Assembly: GCF_000219625.1 (NCBI RefSeq)
Contig: NC_018199.1
Location: 372,001 to 436,000, forward strand
DNA: 64,000 bases
Origin: Zymoseptoria tritici IPO323
Taxonomy: Eukaryota; Ascomycota; Dothideomycetes; Mycosphaerellales; Mycosphaerellaceae
Reading direction: 5' to 3'
Below the pieces are notes generated by a model. That model ran no database searches. It was given only the letters and a program-made list of their open reading frames with translations, and was not told where the DNA came from. A program made the position numbers and the translations under genes. Below, in pieces: positions 1 to 12,401 of the stretch. Position 1 is the first letter of the stretch. The number at the start of each line of letters is the position of its first letter.

Positions 1-2579
1 TATATAAGCCTATATCGTTTATAATACTACCTAAAAACCGCTCTACCTAGGTATACTCTTATCTAGGTGCACCTATAATTGTCTACGCTTAGTATTATAA
101 TAGTCTCCCTAAGTATCTATACTACTATAAATAGAACCCGGCACTACCTCCTAGCGCCTCGACTACTATTATATAAGACGATATCCTACCTCCGATACTA
201 TTAGTAGAGCTTAAAGGGCCTTAAGTAGTTAAGCTATCGGACGACTCGGAAGATACGGATATACTAGGAATCTCCTATAGGGACTACTTTTCGAGTATAA
301 TTCTATATAGATCGACTATTACGAAGGAGGCTCGGAAGCTAGTAGTCGAGAGGGACAATGCCGCTAGACCCCTTAGTCCTCTTTACGATACTAGAGGAAG
401 GCCGCTATCCTTACGCGAATAAGAACTATTAGCGGCTTTAAATTAGGGCCGGAGACGCGTACATCTTATTATATAAGTCCTTATTAGCCGCTACGAGCTC
501 GATAAGGATAATATAGACGCTATACCGTCGTTTAATTAGAAGGAAAAGAGTAAGTAATTCTTCTACTCTAAGATTAGATCTAGACCTACCTTTCCCTACA
601 GCTTTCCTAATTTATATAATACTAATCCTATCTAATTAAGATCCGCTAGTCGCGTAGGACTTTCCCGACGTTAAACTCCCTAATATCGATATATTTATTT
701 AAACCCTCTATTATAGCTTTAGCTAGATAAGCGACTACAACTATAACGATAATACGAGGATATATATTACGAATAAATATACTAAAGCGGGCGGCCTAGT
801 CTCTATAAGCCTTAGAACTTAGCGTAATACTATACTCCTTCGTATCCTTAAGATTATAAGAGATAGCCGAGATAAGAAAAAAAGGACAGTATATTTATAT
901 ATTTACTTTAAGTAACCTATACTATAGGGTCTTAATAAATTATATAACTTAAGAAACGGACTAAAAATTCGGACAAAAAGGAGATAAAGAAGGAGAAGAG
1001 AAAGGCCTAGGCGAAGGCTAAGGCTATAGAAACTAAACGGGTAAATTGTTTTAGGTATCTCTATATATTATATAAGCTAAGCTAACATCGTAAAAAGATA
1101 TAGAACGACGTAAGCTCGAGTAAAGATAAATCTCGATAGTTTAAAACCCCCGTTAAAAAAGAGGTTAAATCTAAGCCTAAGACCGAGCCTATTTCCGAGG
1201 ATCTTAGTAATACTAGCGTTAAACAAGAGAAAGAGGAACCTTTAGACCTATCTATAGTTAATGTAGGTACTTTAAATATAGTCTAAAAATTCGATTATAC
1301 TAACATTTCTAGTAGGAAGAAACTAGTTTAAACGCTAGTCTTAGTACCTTCGGGTAGGGGGAGCCTAAGGTAAGTATATTATATAAGCTTAAAGTACTAT
1401 ACGATAGCTACTAATTTGTTAGATATAGTAGAATTCCGAGGTTAGCTAATCTAGTAGATAAGGATATTTAGAGCGACATAAACGTAGTATTTCTTAGGTT
1501 AGTATACCTATACCGGTAAGCAGTTTTAATAACATTTTTAACAATATACCGCTAGCGTATAGTATAAGGAAGGCTCGTCGTACAAGGGTCGATAATAACA
1601 ACGCGTAGATACCTATAGCCTAGTTTACGGAGGAGTAAGTTATTAAACGTAGATTAACGTATTTTAGTATTTAATAACAAAAAAGTAACTAATAGATATT
1701 ATATAAGCTTAAAATTACGGCTATAGGTTATATATCTTATAGGCATCTTATCGGCGATCTTATCTAAATCTCGTAATCTAGCTACCGAACATTCCGACTT
1801 ACCTTAGCGAGTACGTAGCGCCGTTATAACTACTATATAGGGCTTTCGTAACTATTCCTAACTTATATAATACTTATAAGCTAATCGGAACAAACGATCG
1901 ATAAGTATAAATATATATTACGTATTAAAGGCTTACCTTTAAGTAAAAGTTTATAAGGTTAGGGTTTAGGTTATTTCTTAAGTATAAGAAGACGAATATA
2001 GACCGATCCTATTTAAGTAAGGGGCCGTAATTATAGGAAAATATAGACATAAAAGGTCGAAAATACCTAATATATAGAATTATAAAACAAATTATAGAAA
2101 TTTAAGAAAAAATATAAATCCTAATTAAGCGGTAATCTTAACTTATATAATAATAAAAGTTTATAGTAAAAAATAGATAGTAAAGCTCGCTACTTAACCT
2201 TTCGAAAATCGAATTTATTTAATATAGAAATCTTAAAGAAATACGTAAAGGCTAAAGTCTTAGTACGAAGGCTCTTATAGTAGTACTCTCCGCTTATACA
2301 AATTATTAAGTAGAAAAGAAAAATATATAATATTACTCGAGCTTATTATACCCTAGTAGAATTACGCCTTTCCTAGCTCCTTTCCCTTCTCCGTCTCTCT
2401 ACTACCGTAAATCCTATTAGGTCCTCCGCTATACCTAGCGCTAGTACCGGAGCTTATACTTTCCGTCCTAACTTTATTATCCTCTCCGGCGCTAGTAGAG
2501 GTAAGTCCTTTACCGGCTCGAATCGCTTATCGAGCTCGTAAGAATTAGCTATATTATGCTACTTATAGTTACTATAATA

Positions 2580-3190
2580 GTTATAAAAGTAGCCCTTCTA
2601 GCGTATATAATACTAATTCTCGATTAGCCGTAGGTATTATATAAATATAGAATACTTAAACATACCTCGAAAGGTCCCGGCTAACTCTTATACTACTCGT
2701 ATTCCTTCGCGTCTAGGACGATAGTACCGCTAGATATAATTATTAGTTAAGGCCTATAAACGAGTAGAAAAGAATTATACAAACCGGCTTTAAATAAGTA
2801 AAGCATCGATCTTACTCTTATAGTTATCGAGGCTTATAAAGCTAAAAGCTCGATCGCTCTCCTCCCTAAAAAACTAGATTACGATAAGGCGACCTATCTT
2901 TTTACGTACAGCTTCGAGCTGTTCGGGGTTAAGGTTATAGCCTACCTTTACTAACTATATTATATAAGGTTAGATTCGATAATATAGGAGGGAAAGCTAG
3001 TAGCAACTTATAGTATCCTCGGTTATATTAATCTTATTACTATATATTAGCTTTATATATTAGGGTACTATTATTAGGTCGTAGCAGATATTAATTTAGG
3101 AGAATAGATTATATAAGTTAAGAATATAGATAGAGCGGAGGAAAGTGTTATAGCGAAGGGTATTAAAGATATTAAGTAATATCTAAGAGG
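2580..3190. repeat. Diverged repeat, copy 1
   Basis: This segment matches 4025-4700 in the same orientation. Shared blocks include GTAGCCCTTCTAGC, TAATTCTCGATTAGC, ACTATATTATATAAG and GTATAGATT/GAATAGATT-like strings, in the same order but with differing spacing. The differences are mainly transitions, as expected for RIP. The original element is not recognisable. Confidence 0.6.
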
Positions 3191-4024
3191 AGGTAGAATA
3201 GGTAACTAGTATCGCTATATATACTAGTATATAAAGTAGTAAACAAGTATACGAGCGGCTTATAACTATAAAGAGTTATTCTAGTAAGCGCAAATAGAGA
3301 AGTAAGTAACTAAATAATAAGGTCTATATAATTAAATTTAGAGGTTTAATAAATAAGTATATAATACCTAGGTAAGGATTCTAACCCTACTAAATAATAT
3401 TTAGACTGCCGGCGAATAGGTAGACAGCATTATATAAGTTATAGTAAAGGCCGGCAATACTATAGATAGGACATTTTCCTATTCTTTTATATATATCCTA
3501 GTAGAAAGATTAAGGAGAATCCCGAATTTTAAAGAAGGAAGTTAATAAAGATATAGTAATTATAAACGATTATATAATCTTAATATATAAAGAAGATAAA
3601 GAAGATCGTATTATATAAGCGTAGAATAAGACGCGAAGTAATAAAATTAACGACTTCGAAATAAAATATATACCTAAAGAAAATCTCGGAAGAGCTCGAG
3701 AAGCTTAGAAGTCCGCCCTTAAATAGAAACTCCCGCCGGTTAATCGAGGCGTAACTTATATAAAAGAAAAGATATCGCTTTTGCTTACTAAAACTTATAC
3801 TTCTTAAGTATAACCTATTTCTAATCTACCCTATATTAAGCTTTTAAACTCGACTCCTATATCGATCTCTACTTAGCCTCGGTTCGCTACGCGTACCGTA
3901 CGATCGCTCGACTACGCGCGCTTCTTCTACTTAGCCTCCGCCCGCGCTTTCTCGGCTACGATATTCTCGGTATTATGTTAGTAAAGAAGCTTATTACTAA
4001 GCTATATATAGTTACTATATACGC

Positions 4025-4700
4025 TATTAAGGTAGCCCTTCTAGCTCGTATAAGCCTAATTCTCGATTAGCTATAGGTATTATATAAGTAGAGAATATAT
4101 AAATATACTAGGAAAGGCCCTAGGGGCTTCGTCTATAACTAATTACTCTACGAATTTTTCTTCTACGCTTCTAGTTTTAGGGTACTATAGTAGGGGTCGT
4201 ATTCGTCCCCCTCTAAGCTCTCGTCCTCGGCGCTAGTAGGCTCGGTAGTATAGTTCTCTATACTACTATATAATTATTAGCGGTCGTAAAAGAGTTAAAA
4301 AGGATTATATAAACCGGCTTTATATAAGTAAGGCGTCGACGTAGTTCTAGTAGTTAAGGATTTTCTCTATTAATTTCTCCTACTTAGGGCGAATAAGGAC
4401 GCGACTACTATTATCTACCTTTATTATATTATCCCGCTAGATACGAGTTAGGATAAAATCTATACGTTCTAACTATATTATATAAGATTAGATTTAATAA
4501 TACGGAAGAGAAAGTCTATAGTAACTTACGTTATCTCCGCTTACGTTAAAGCGTAAGAACTAGTCGTTATCTACTTTAATAAGGTACTTCGCTAGGACTT
4601 TAACGCTTACTATAATTATTAATTTAGGAGTATAGATTGTATAAGTTAAGGTTGTTAATAACAAATAGGAAGAGCGGATAGAGAAAGGTATTAAGGTAGT
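4025..4700. repeat. Diverged repeat, copy 2
   Basis: Second copy of the sequence at 2580-3190, same orientation. Its order of conserved blocks is the same, and it is also heavily mutated. Together the two copies show that the RIP-mutated island was made of repeated DNA. Confidence 0.6.
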
Positions 4701-4980
4701 TAATTATTATTAAGTAATAAGCGTAAGGGATAAATACTTCGCGTAACTATCGCGGCTACCTAAGCTATCTAAGTAGCGATTAGAGTAATCGCGTAATTGT
4801 ACATATTGCGAAGTAAACGCGGCGGTAAACTAGCAGTAAGGTATATATAAGGTAAGATAGCTAGTAATATATAAATATATACCTAAAGGATTAAAATGCA
4901 TAAGACCGTAATTGGAATTAGTCACTAACGATAGCAATTTAACTTAAATACATATTGTACAAGGCGCGGGAAGGCTTCCC

Positions 4981-6859
4981 GAGTAGTGTGGAAGTATCGC
5001 GTATGCATTAACCGGAGTATACTATTTCGAGTTGTTGCAGCTATTGTTCTACCAGTCGTCCGTATGCTCCCCGCACTCCGCACACATCTCCACTACGCAA
5101 TGCGCCATACCACCGTCTTCTCCGCCCTCTTCGACTCTCCCGCAATGACACCGCCACTCCTCCATGCGTGTGCGGTATGCGCGCCTTCTTCCTCGACTTC
5201 GAAGACGACCAGCTCGCCACCTTCTTTCCCGACCTTCTAACTTCCTCCTTGCACACAACACATCTACTCCTACTCACGCTGCGTCTTGGTTGCCGATCAG
5301 CTGCTATCCATCCACATCCCCAGGACAAACCATCGAGACCACTCTGCACGTCAAAATAGCATCTGATTGACCGGAACGGTACAACAACCATCACTCCAGC
5401 CTTACCTTACGCGAGCGATCGCATTTGTCCAGACACGAACACACCGAGCCTATCCGACCACGATATGAACTGTCGACCACGAGTGAGGGCAAGATACGTC
5501 AGGAGAAGACGGCACACATTAAGGAAAGGCTGGCACGAAATACAGAACGGAATACGAAGGCTACATGAGCGGCTGGACGGTTCGGCAAGGTGGGCAAGCG
5601 CCAAGAAGCGCAGAGAACAGAAAGGCAGAAGGAGTACATCAATACTAGCGAAACGATGGCCGAGAGCCAGGAGAAGCCATCGTCTAGAGCCGTCCGCAGC
5701 TTTGTCCTTGCATAGAGTTCAATCCATCTCATTCTCCCGTCTCCCACGGAGGGTATCGAAGGTCTAGCAGAAAGGTGTCTTCGATTGCATTCGCCACCAA
5801 TCTCAAGCCAGCCGGGCTTCTGGACGCTAATATCTCACAAGGAGTTTGCTTTCCTCGGCGTTCATTGGGAGACAAGACTGGATCGCATGGAGGTTGCCTT
5901 AACTAACTTCCAGAGCGCGAGAACATGGACGTCTTGGGAGAGTCGTCCCGACATGTGCTGGCTATGCACGATCAAAGTGTCTCATCCGACCCAAGTCGGA
6001 TGTGTGCTGTGTCGGCCACACCACTCCATTATGATACTTACTCGATCTCAAACCCACACATTCGCGCAAAGGCTGACCGCTCCGTCTTGCCATCTATGCT
6101 CTTCCCAGTGTCAGCCGCCTTCCCCGACAGAGACGACCCGGTTGTGTAGACACCACTTTTTGGAATGTCGTCGACAACAACGTCAAACACGATTCCTCAA
6201 CGTTGTGTCTTCTACGAGAGCGAACCTAGTTTCTTGCACACGACATTCTTCTCAATCGCTTCAAAGTCTGGAGACCGCGATGAAAACGATGTAGAATCGT
6301 TTCCTACACTCCTACGGCAAGCTGATGGGCGATGCTTTCGAACTTGAGATAACACATGTCTCAGTTCTCAGCTATCAGATTGACAAACTAAAGGAGTACA
6401 AGGACGATGGAAGTCGGCACGAACATCAGCCTGTAGGGAGCACCAACCAGCATCCTCCTCTTGCATCGCCTCCTCCAAAGCTCGACTTCAACAACGTCCA
6501 ACATCAGTCACGACGAGCCGCCGGTGGCTCGATCTCGAGCGAACCACCTCCATCGGCCCCTACATCTACTCCCGCGAACACAGCGTCGCGATCACCTCTC
6601 GCTTCGATCTCTTCCATGGCGCTGACAGACCGACACCCTCAACGCGGACTTCTCGGCGACCCGGGGAGATGGAGGAGAGTGCAACATTGCTAGGAATCCG
6701 TTGTGGCATGGTGGCTGGATCGGCCATTGGGGCAAAGCACTGCACTGTCTGCGGGATAGCGAGAGAAGGTACCGGCGGTGCGAGGATTTGCGATCCGAAA
6801 TCGCGAGAGGCTACAAGAAGGTTTGAGGAATCGTGGGATCGAAGTTTCAAGGCCTGGAA
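4981..6859. other. Region without a supportable gene
   Basis: Normal base composition. Several overlapping short open frames occur on both strands, including a minus-strand frame at 6566-6994, but none combines a convincing start, codon pattern and splice signals. I cannot assign a gene here. Confidence 0.4.
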
Positions 6860-7288
6860 ATGTGTTTGAGGCTGGAGGTCGGGCCGGTCGCGGTAGTAGG
6901 GGACAAGTAAGTATCTACACGCCGGCCCTATTTCTGGCACGCTACTCGGTGCAGTCATCCTCTCTCTTCGTGCCCCATCTCTAACGAAGGTCAAGCTCCT
7001 CCTGCTTCTCCGACTTGACCCAGCTAACTTCGCTGTGGACCCGGTTTGGGATCGTACAGGTCTTGGCCCGAATCAGCGGTAGAGCGGGCCAATTACTCCG
7101 CCGGTGTTGGTGCAGGAGAGTGTTCCAAGCCGATCGCTGCCAAAGCGTGCAAGAAAGAGGAAGAAGAATGCTGTGCGGGTGTGGATCCGCAGCGTCTTGG
7201 AGGGGACTCTCCGCGTCTGGATCAGTACAGACAGCTCTCGGACTTCAGCAGATTAGACGCCAATGAAGAGTCCTGCGACAAGTACTAA
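6860..7288 (+). CDS. Hypothetical two-exon protein, Cys/Glu-rich
   Basis: Proposed exons are 6860-6906 and 7060-7288, giving about 91 residues. The donor is a strong GTAAGT at 6907 and the acceptor is TACAG at 7058-7059. A CTAAC branch site lies about 36 nt before the acceptor, and the phases agree. The second exon is the better supported part. It is hydrophilic and holds a KKEEEE run followed by a Cys pair, then a Ser/Asp-rich tail ending in CDKY. The first exon is short, and the true start could lie further upstream, where the frame is interrupted by a TGA. I do not recognise a family. Confidence 0.4.
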
Positions 7289-7425
7289 TACAAAGCTACT
7301 TTACAAGACTTGACATCCGATCGACTTACTACTACACTCACATTACAACGTACATGGGCAAATGGCGATTCCCCAACTCGGCAACCCCCACCCGACGCAT
7401 TACCTTCCATCTTCCCTTTTCTCTC

Positions 7426-8217
7426 TCACAGATATCCCTCTGCCTCGGCCTTCTTCCTCAGTCGATCCAGCTCTCTCTGGAACACGAAATTCCCATTTGC
7501 CGATCCTCGGCACATCTTGTCGTACACTTTCGCCATCATCGCTGAGGTGTAGACGTGAAACTCGCATACTTGTGGTGGTTGAGTATGTCGAGCCGCCGCC
7601 GCCGCCGGAGATTGAGAATGCTGGGTTCCATCACCGGTGGGCTGTTGGTGAGCTTCCGCTGAGGGGGAGATGTGAAGAGTCGGGGTGTTGTTGATGGGCT
7701 CCGATGCACATGGTCTGGTTCCTCCTGCTGCTGGGACAATGGGTGGATGGCCATGATTGTTATTGTTGTTGATGCAGGTCCATTCGATCGGCGGCGGTGA
7801 AGGCGGATGGATTTGTCCGGATGGAGTGTTGACGAAGGGAGAGAGGGGCGGGAGTGTGCTCGCTCGTATCATGGGCGGTGGTGACGATGGCAGGTGGGAA
7901 ACGAGATGCGAGTTTTGTACCAGACTCGTCCAGACGGTGTCGTCGTCCAGCGTGTATGAGGAGTTGGAGGAAGGCAGAGAGAGGCATGCGCTCGACCAGT
8001 CGTCGAATGATTCGTCTGGGAGGTCTTGGTCGAAGTGTCCATCCGATGGCGGGGCGCTTGGGCTTTGTTGTACCAGACTCGTCCAGGCGTCGTCGTCCAG
8101 CGTGTACGAAGAGTCGAACGAAGGCAGAGAGGAGAAATTGGCGCTCCACCAGTTGAACGATTCGTCTTGAAAATTCCGGTTAAGCTCCGAATCGGCCGAT
8201 GTGGTAAGAGACGACAT
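7426..8217 (-). CDS. Hypothetical Ser/Pro-rich protein with duplicated acidic-aromatic motif
   Basis: Uninterrupted minus-strand frame of 263 residues from ATG at 8217. The frame stays open upstream to 8454, but that part is low in coding character. Residues near 18-95 hold two copies of a roughly 40-residue unit, each with DESF, a Trp, SSYTLDDD and WTSLVQ. The middle is Pro/Ser/Asn-rich and probably disordered. The C-terminal 45 residues look folded, with an MMAKVYDKM segment and a charged helix ending in KKAEAEGYL. The repeated SSYTLDDD.WTSLVQ resembles a short linear or activation-type motif, but that is inference. No family recognised. Confidence 0.55.
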   Translation of the reverse strand: MSSLTTSADSELNRNFQDESFNWWSANFSSLPSFDSSYTLDDDAWTSLVQQSPSAPPSDGHFDQDLPDESFDDWSSACLSLPSSNSSYTLDDDTVWTSLVQNSHLVSHLPSSPPPMIRASTLPPLSPFVNTPSGQIHPPSPPPIEWTCINNNNNHGHPPIVPAAGGTRPCASEPINNTPTLHISPSAEAHQQPTGDGTQHSQSPAAAAARHTQPPQVCEFHVYTSAMMAKVYDKMCRGSANGNFVFQRELDRLRKKAEAEGYL

Positions 8218-8832
8218 TCTCAATCGATGGGAGACGACGACGACGACGATGCTGATGTATGCGTTGTCGAACTGTCGACGACGAGGTGGTGGTGCATATC
8301 GCTGCATCGTTGCGGCGACACGCTCCGTCACGTCGCGCTCGCGTGTGTTGACAGAATTGCCATCATCACCATTGCAATCACCGTCGACCCCATCCGTCCT
8401 TGTGGCGATTCCCTTCCGACGGGAGCTTGGATCATTACTTCGGAGAGCGAGCACGTCCCGTTTGAGGTCGCGCTACAAACGAGCAGCAGACTCCGTCCTC
8501 ACGCGCTTTGACGGTCCATGGTCTCGTTCGACACTCCGAGGTGGTTTCCTCCCAGCTGTGAGGTCCAAGCATAGTTTGGATGGTCCAAACTCTACGATGA
8601 GCGGAATTTCCCAACTGGGAAAGAGGAAGTGTATGAGCCTTTCTGCTAAGACTACTACGGTAGTACCTTAATCTGAACTCACCTTATCCATCCCGGCGAG
8701 GTGGGTGGGGATCTACTGGGGAACGGTTCATGCACTGGTATCCGAAACCTGCACGAACCACGGATACGGAATCGACGCGAACGAGGCGGGACGGGATGGC
8801 GGGATTTTCCTCCGCGCCGGATGACTAAGGCT

Positions 8833-9222
8833 TCAAGCTGAAAACTTTCCCGTCTCTCCAGGGCAAGATTGAAACCCCTTCCAGCCACCTCGTCGCCTCG
8901 CCAGGAGCTCCCGAGACTCAACTGCATCGCCGCGATGCCAGTACACGCCATCCGATGTCGATCCAAGACGGGAATCCGCATGTACACGGACGTGCGGCAA
9001 AATAATAACAAGGCACGATGAGGCATACCCGAGATTGGTCGACACCGGTTGGGGATTGAGGGGAGATTCAATGCCGTTTGGGGATATCATTGGAGACACG
9101 AGGTCGATTGGGGTCGTAAAGGAAGTTCCTAGACCGATTGGGGATATGAAGGGAGACCCAGGGTCGAATGGGGTCGTGAAGGAATATCCTACGCCGATTG
9201 GGGCCATGCCATGCTCGGTCAT
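8833..9222 (-). CDS. Hypothetical protein with 20-residue N-terminal repeats
   Basis: Minus-strand frame of 129 residues starting at ATG 9222. The N-terminus repeats a unit of about 20 residues, PIG.G.SFTTP.D..SP.IS, twice and then in shortened form. At DNA level this appears on the plus strand as a roughly 60-bp tandem repeat around 9060-9200. A GTATGC donor-like site lies after residue 65, so the C-terminal half may instead be intronic. No recognised domain. Confidence 0.35.
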   Translation of the reverse strand: MTEHGMAPIGVGYSFTTPFDPGSPFISPIGLGTSFTTPIDLVSPMISPNGIESPLNPQPVSTNLGYASSCLVIILPHVRVHADSRLGSTSDGVYWHRGDAVESRELLARRRGGWKGFQSCPGETGKFSA

Positions 9223-9354
9223 AATGCTGAATGGTCATGTCGGGTGCTCCTCTCCATCGCCCTCCTTGACTGTCAATCCAAACCTCGCAAGCCATCTCGC
9301 AGAGCGCCATCACTACCCACCCATACGAGCACGTACAAGTCAACTCCACCAACC

Positions 9355-9597
9355 ATGTCATCAACGCCGACCTGCCCGCCAGCACCACGCAAGCCTCGCT
9401 TCTCGGCGACGAGAACACTTCATCTTCTCGTGTCGCGGCCACACCCTCCATCGTCGCCTTCCTTCCGAATCGCGAAGCAGACTCGTGGTCCTTCGCGGTT
9501 CAGTCAAGTATTGGAAGGCCTCAAGAACGCTGCCGAGTTGGAGAGATGCGATCGGAATGTGTGTATCAGCTGTCCTCGTTCACCAGATCAGTTCTAA
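9355..9597 (+). CDS. Small hypothetical basic protein
   Basis: Plus-strand frame of 80 residues from an ATG in good context (ACCATGTC). It is rich in Pro, Arg and Ser, with a likely helix around EGLKNAAELERC. It overlaps no better candidate on the opposite strand in this interval. There is no family match by eye, and it could be fortuitous. Confidence 0.25.
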   Translation: MSSTPTCPPAPRKPRFSATRTLHLLVSRPHPPSSPSFRIAKQTRGPSRFSQVLEGLKNAAELERCDRNVCISCPRSPDQF

Positions 9598-10504
9598 TTA
9601 TCGGCAGACGGACCACTGAAAGGAGGAGGACCACATCACCTGCGTTCTTTACGCCACACCATCACCATCATCATCATCCGACATCACTTCACCTCGCACT
9701 CTTCTCAGCTGCGTTTTCTGGACTCCCCTTCGACCACCCTCAGCAAACAATCGACACACATGCAGAAATGAGGAGGACTGGGAATTGGATATACTTGTGG
9801 TGGTTTGTGGAATATGGATATGTTTGGGATACTTTAGTGAGACAAAGGCCAAAATGACGGAGTAGATGAAGTCGCATTGAGTGGATGAAGAGATATCACA
9901 GTTCGACTGGGTAGACACACTACAAATACATCTCCCACTGCTATTCAAAGACATCTCCACTCTAATACCTCAAACACTACCCACCACCGTGACATTTTTC
10001 CCACGTAGAGAGGGATCGAAGCAGCAAACTCTCCTCCACCTCCAGCCACAAGCTACAAACAGTCTGCAACAGCACAAGAAGTTTGCCGAAGCACGAGTAC
10101 AGTAATGGGCAACCCTACGAGTCTACATACGACCTCTTCGTGTCTGGATGAGTCTCCGTCATGGCCCTGCCGGGCATGGTGAACGAGCTTGAGGACGGAC
10201 ATTGGAGGCTACATTGCGTTGTATCACGTCTCTTGCGGCGCGTGATTGCCGAACGGCTCAAGGGAGATGTTTAACGGTATGAGTTGTGATACAAGAGCTA
10301 TGCTGCAACCATCTCTCTCTCTCTGACCGGACGAGCAAGTACCTTTGCGTAGTCTCTGCTGCATACTCAAGCATGGCAATTTCGTAAACGTTGAATCCTG
10401 TCCACAGCCCAAAGCTGTATCCACGACGCCTACCGTAATGGCTCCTCCTCCTCCTCCTCCGAATTGTGCCCTGCCTTGATTACGGTCCGAAAAAGCTCCA
10501 TCCA
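9598..10504. other. Region without a supportable gene
   Basis: Normal composition with short overlapping frames only, and a CAT-rich microsatellite near 9660-9680. Nothing here supports a gene model. Confidence 0.4.
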
Positions 10505-12039
10505 TCACACCTCTCGAAACGTCTCCTCCTCCGAATCGTGCGTCACGAGATTCGCCAACGACTGACTCAAATACTCGTGTCCCGCTTCCAGCCGCTCATG
10601 CCTCCGATGCAGACTGTTCGGATTCGTCGTCGAAGTCGTTTGGCGGCGGATCTCTTCGATCAGGGACGCTGTGTCGCACTGGCGGTCGACCAGTTCTTGT
10701 TCATGCTGGAGCAGGGCCTGCAAGATCTCGTGGACGACGTCTTCATACATGCGGTGCAGGCGTGGTAGAGTATGGTTTTTGACATACAAAGTCAGCCCTT
10801 GTAGAGTGTTGCCCTCGCTCTGTACGTTGAGTTCCGATATGATGGCGTTCAGACGGCTGGCGTCGTGGTCGCGAAAACTGCGGATTTTGTCGACGAGGTC
10901 GTCGACTTCCTGGTCGATGGTCGTGGCGGACCGCGCGTGGATGACATCTTCGTACATGCGGTGGAGGCGTGGCAGGGTATGGTTCTTGAGATGCAAAAAC
11001 AGCCCTTGTGGACTGTTGCCCTCGGTCTGTACCTCGAGTTCCGATATGATGGTGTGCAGACGGCTGATATCGTGGTCGCGAAAACTGCGGATTTGGTCGA
11101 TGAGGTGGATGACCTGATGATGCAATTTTTCATTGATAGTCGTGGCGTAGCGGGTCTCGTGGTCTGTGAGATTGCGGTCATTTGGGTCGGGTCCGGAGGA
11201 TTGAGGTCGAGCTTGATCAGTTGGTGGGCTGGAGACTTGTGGCGTGGGAGGAGCCGAGATGAAGAGCTCTTCCGATGGCGAGGATGGAGAACCCACCCTC
11301 GATGTGGAGTACGGAGAAAGTTCTCTTGATGGTGATGTCGATGGTGATGTCGATGGTGATGTCGATGGTGATGTCGATGGCGAAAGTGGCGAGACCGGAG
11401 GAGGCTTCGAGGCCGATCCGGAAGGTAGAGTTGGAGTGCGTGGGGTGGGTGGGCGTGGGCAGGGCGACAAACGCGTGGGGCCAGACATGATCATCGTTGT
11501 TGACCGCCTCGGGATGCAACGAGAAGAACGTCCGGCCAAGGCGTTGGCCGGATCGTCAAAATATCCATTTCTGGAGAACTCCATCATCGTAGCGGCGGCA
11601 ACCCGGCCATCGGCTCCAACATGTCTATTCGCTTGCATGGGAACCCGGATGTGCGAGCGGATGAATCGGTAGATGCACACCAGGACCAAATGTGCTGGCT
11701 CTCGGCCGAACGATAAGTCTACAAACTCTCGGACGAGATCCATCGATTCGGAGGTATTCGGCATGCGTTGCTCGCAGAGCTCGCGGGCGTTACAGAAGGC
11801 GATAATGTCTCTCGAGAGCTCTGGAAGATCTTTCCATGCAATCGGTCCAGGACCAGCTGGTCTGGCCAGGCTTCCAAAAGTCAGGTTTCCGAAATAGCAT
11901 TCCGAGCTGGAGGATTCTCGAAGAACGGGCTGGCTCTCATCCAGAGTGCGACTGGGATCGTTCAAGATGGCGTAGTTCTGGAGGCGATAGCGTTGGCAAA
12001 TGGTGTCTGGACGAAGCCAATGGAGAGGGACGTTGACGG
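10505..12039 (-). CDS. Orphan family protein A2 (paralogue of 24030-25267) with coiled-coil repeats
   Basis: Open minus-strand frame of about 511 codons from a likely acceptor (branch CTGAC, then AACAG) at 12040 to TGA at 10505. A first coding exon upstream is expected but not resolved. The N-terminal ~170 residues align with the protein at 24030-25267: VPL.W, then (F/Y)AI(I/L)NDP, YF, a W(K) block, and SFGR..AH...........H(I).(V/I)P. A Ser/Pro linker follows, containing PSTS repeats encoded by a GGTGATGTCGAT-type minisatellite near 11330-11390. The C-terminal half holds two copies of a ~75-residue unit (IRSFRDHD.SRL..IISEL, KNHTLPRLHRMYEDV) predicted to be helical. Function unknown. Confidence 0.65.
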
Positions 12040-12401
12040 CTGTTCCAAGTCAGTCGATTGAAGAGGGATTTCACGGAGCGAGGGGATGAGTTTGACGAAC
12101 CAACCATTGTTGTTGTACCTTACTTTGGCAAGTCGAGAGATGGAAAAGTCCAGAAGCAGGACAGACTTTATATGTCTCGTCCTTCCACGAAGTGCTGTGA
12201 GGCGGTGTGTGTGTGTGTGTGTGCAAAGTGCTGTGCAAAGCCGCCGTGCCCCGCCTTGTGCAACATGGAGTGAATGCAATGGAAGGCTTGGATTTGTTTG
12301 TTGTTGTTTGCATGGTGCTGTGCATCATTGATCCCGCCCTGCCCGATGAACATGAACATGAACATGATCCACCCTTCCGACGACTCCATCCGACCACCGC
12401 C

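Larger units (their letters stand above)
1..4980. repeat. AT-rich RIP-mutated repeat relic
   Basis: The whole stretch is saturated with TpA and almost free of CpA and TpG, all frames are full of stops, and the string TTATATAAG recurs many times. The composition changes abruptly near 4980. This is the pattern left by RIP on multicopy DNA in ascomycetes. A short acidic and Lys-rich coding ghost can be read near 960-1290, but nothing identifies the original element. I see no intact gene, promoter or terminus here. Confidence 0.85.

Noticed and set aside
1..4980. An LTR retrotransposon.
   Set aside because: No matching terminal repeats, primer site or pol motifs are visible. The sequence is too mutated to say more.
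12207..12401. N-terminal extension of the 12402 gene through a GT microsatellite (MCVCVC...).
   Set aside because: The Cys-Val run is a microsatellite translation, and the ATG at 12402 has a much better context.
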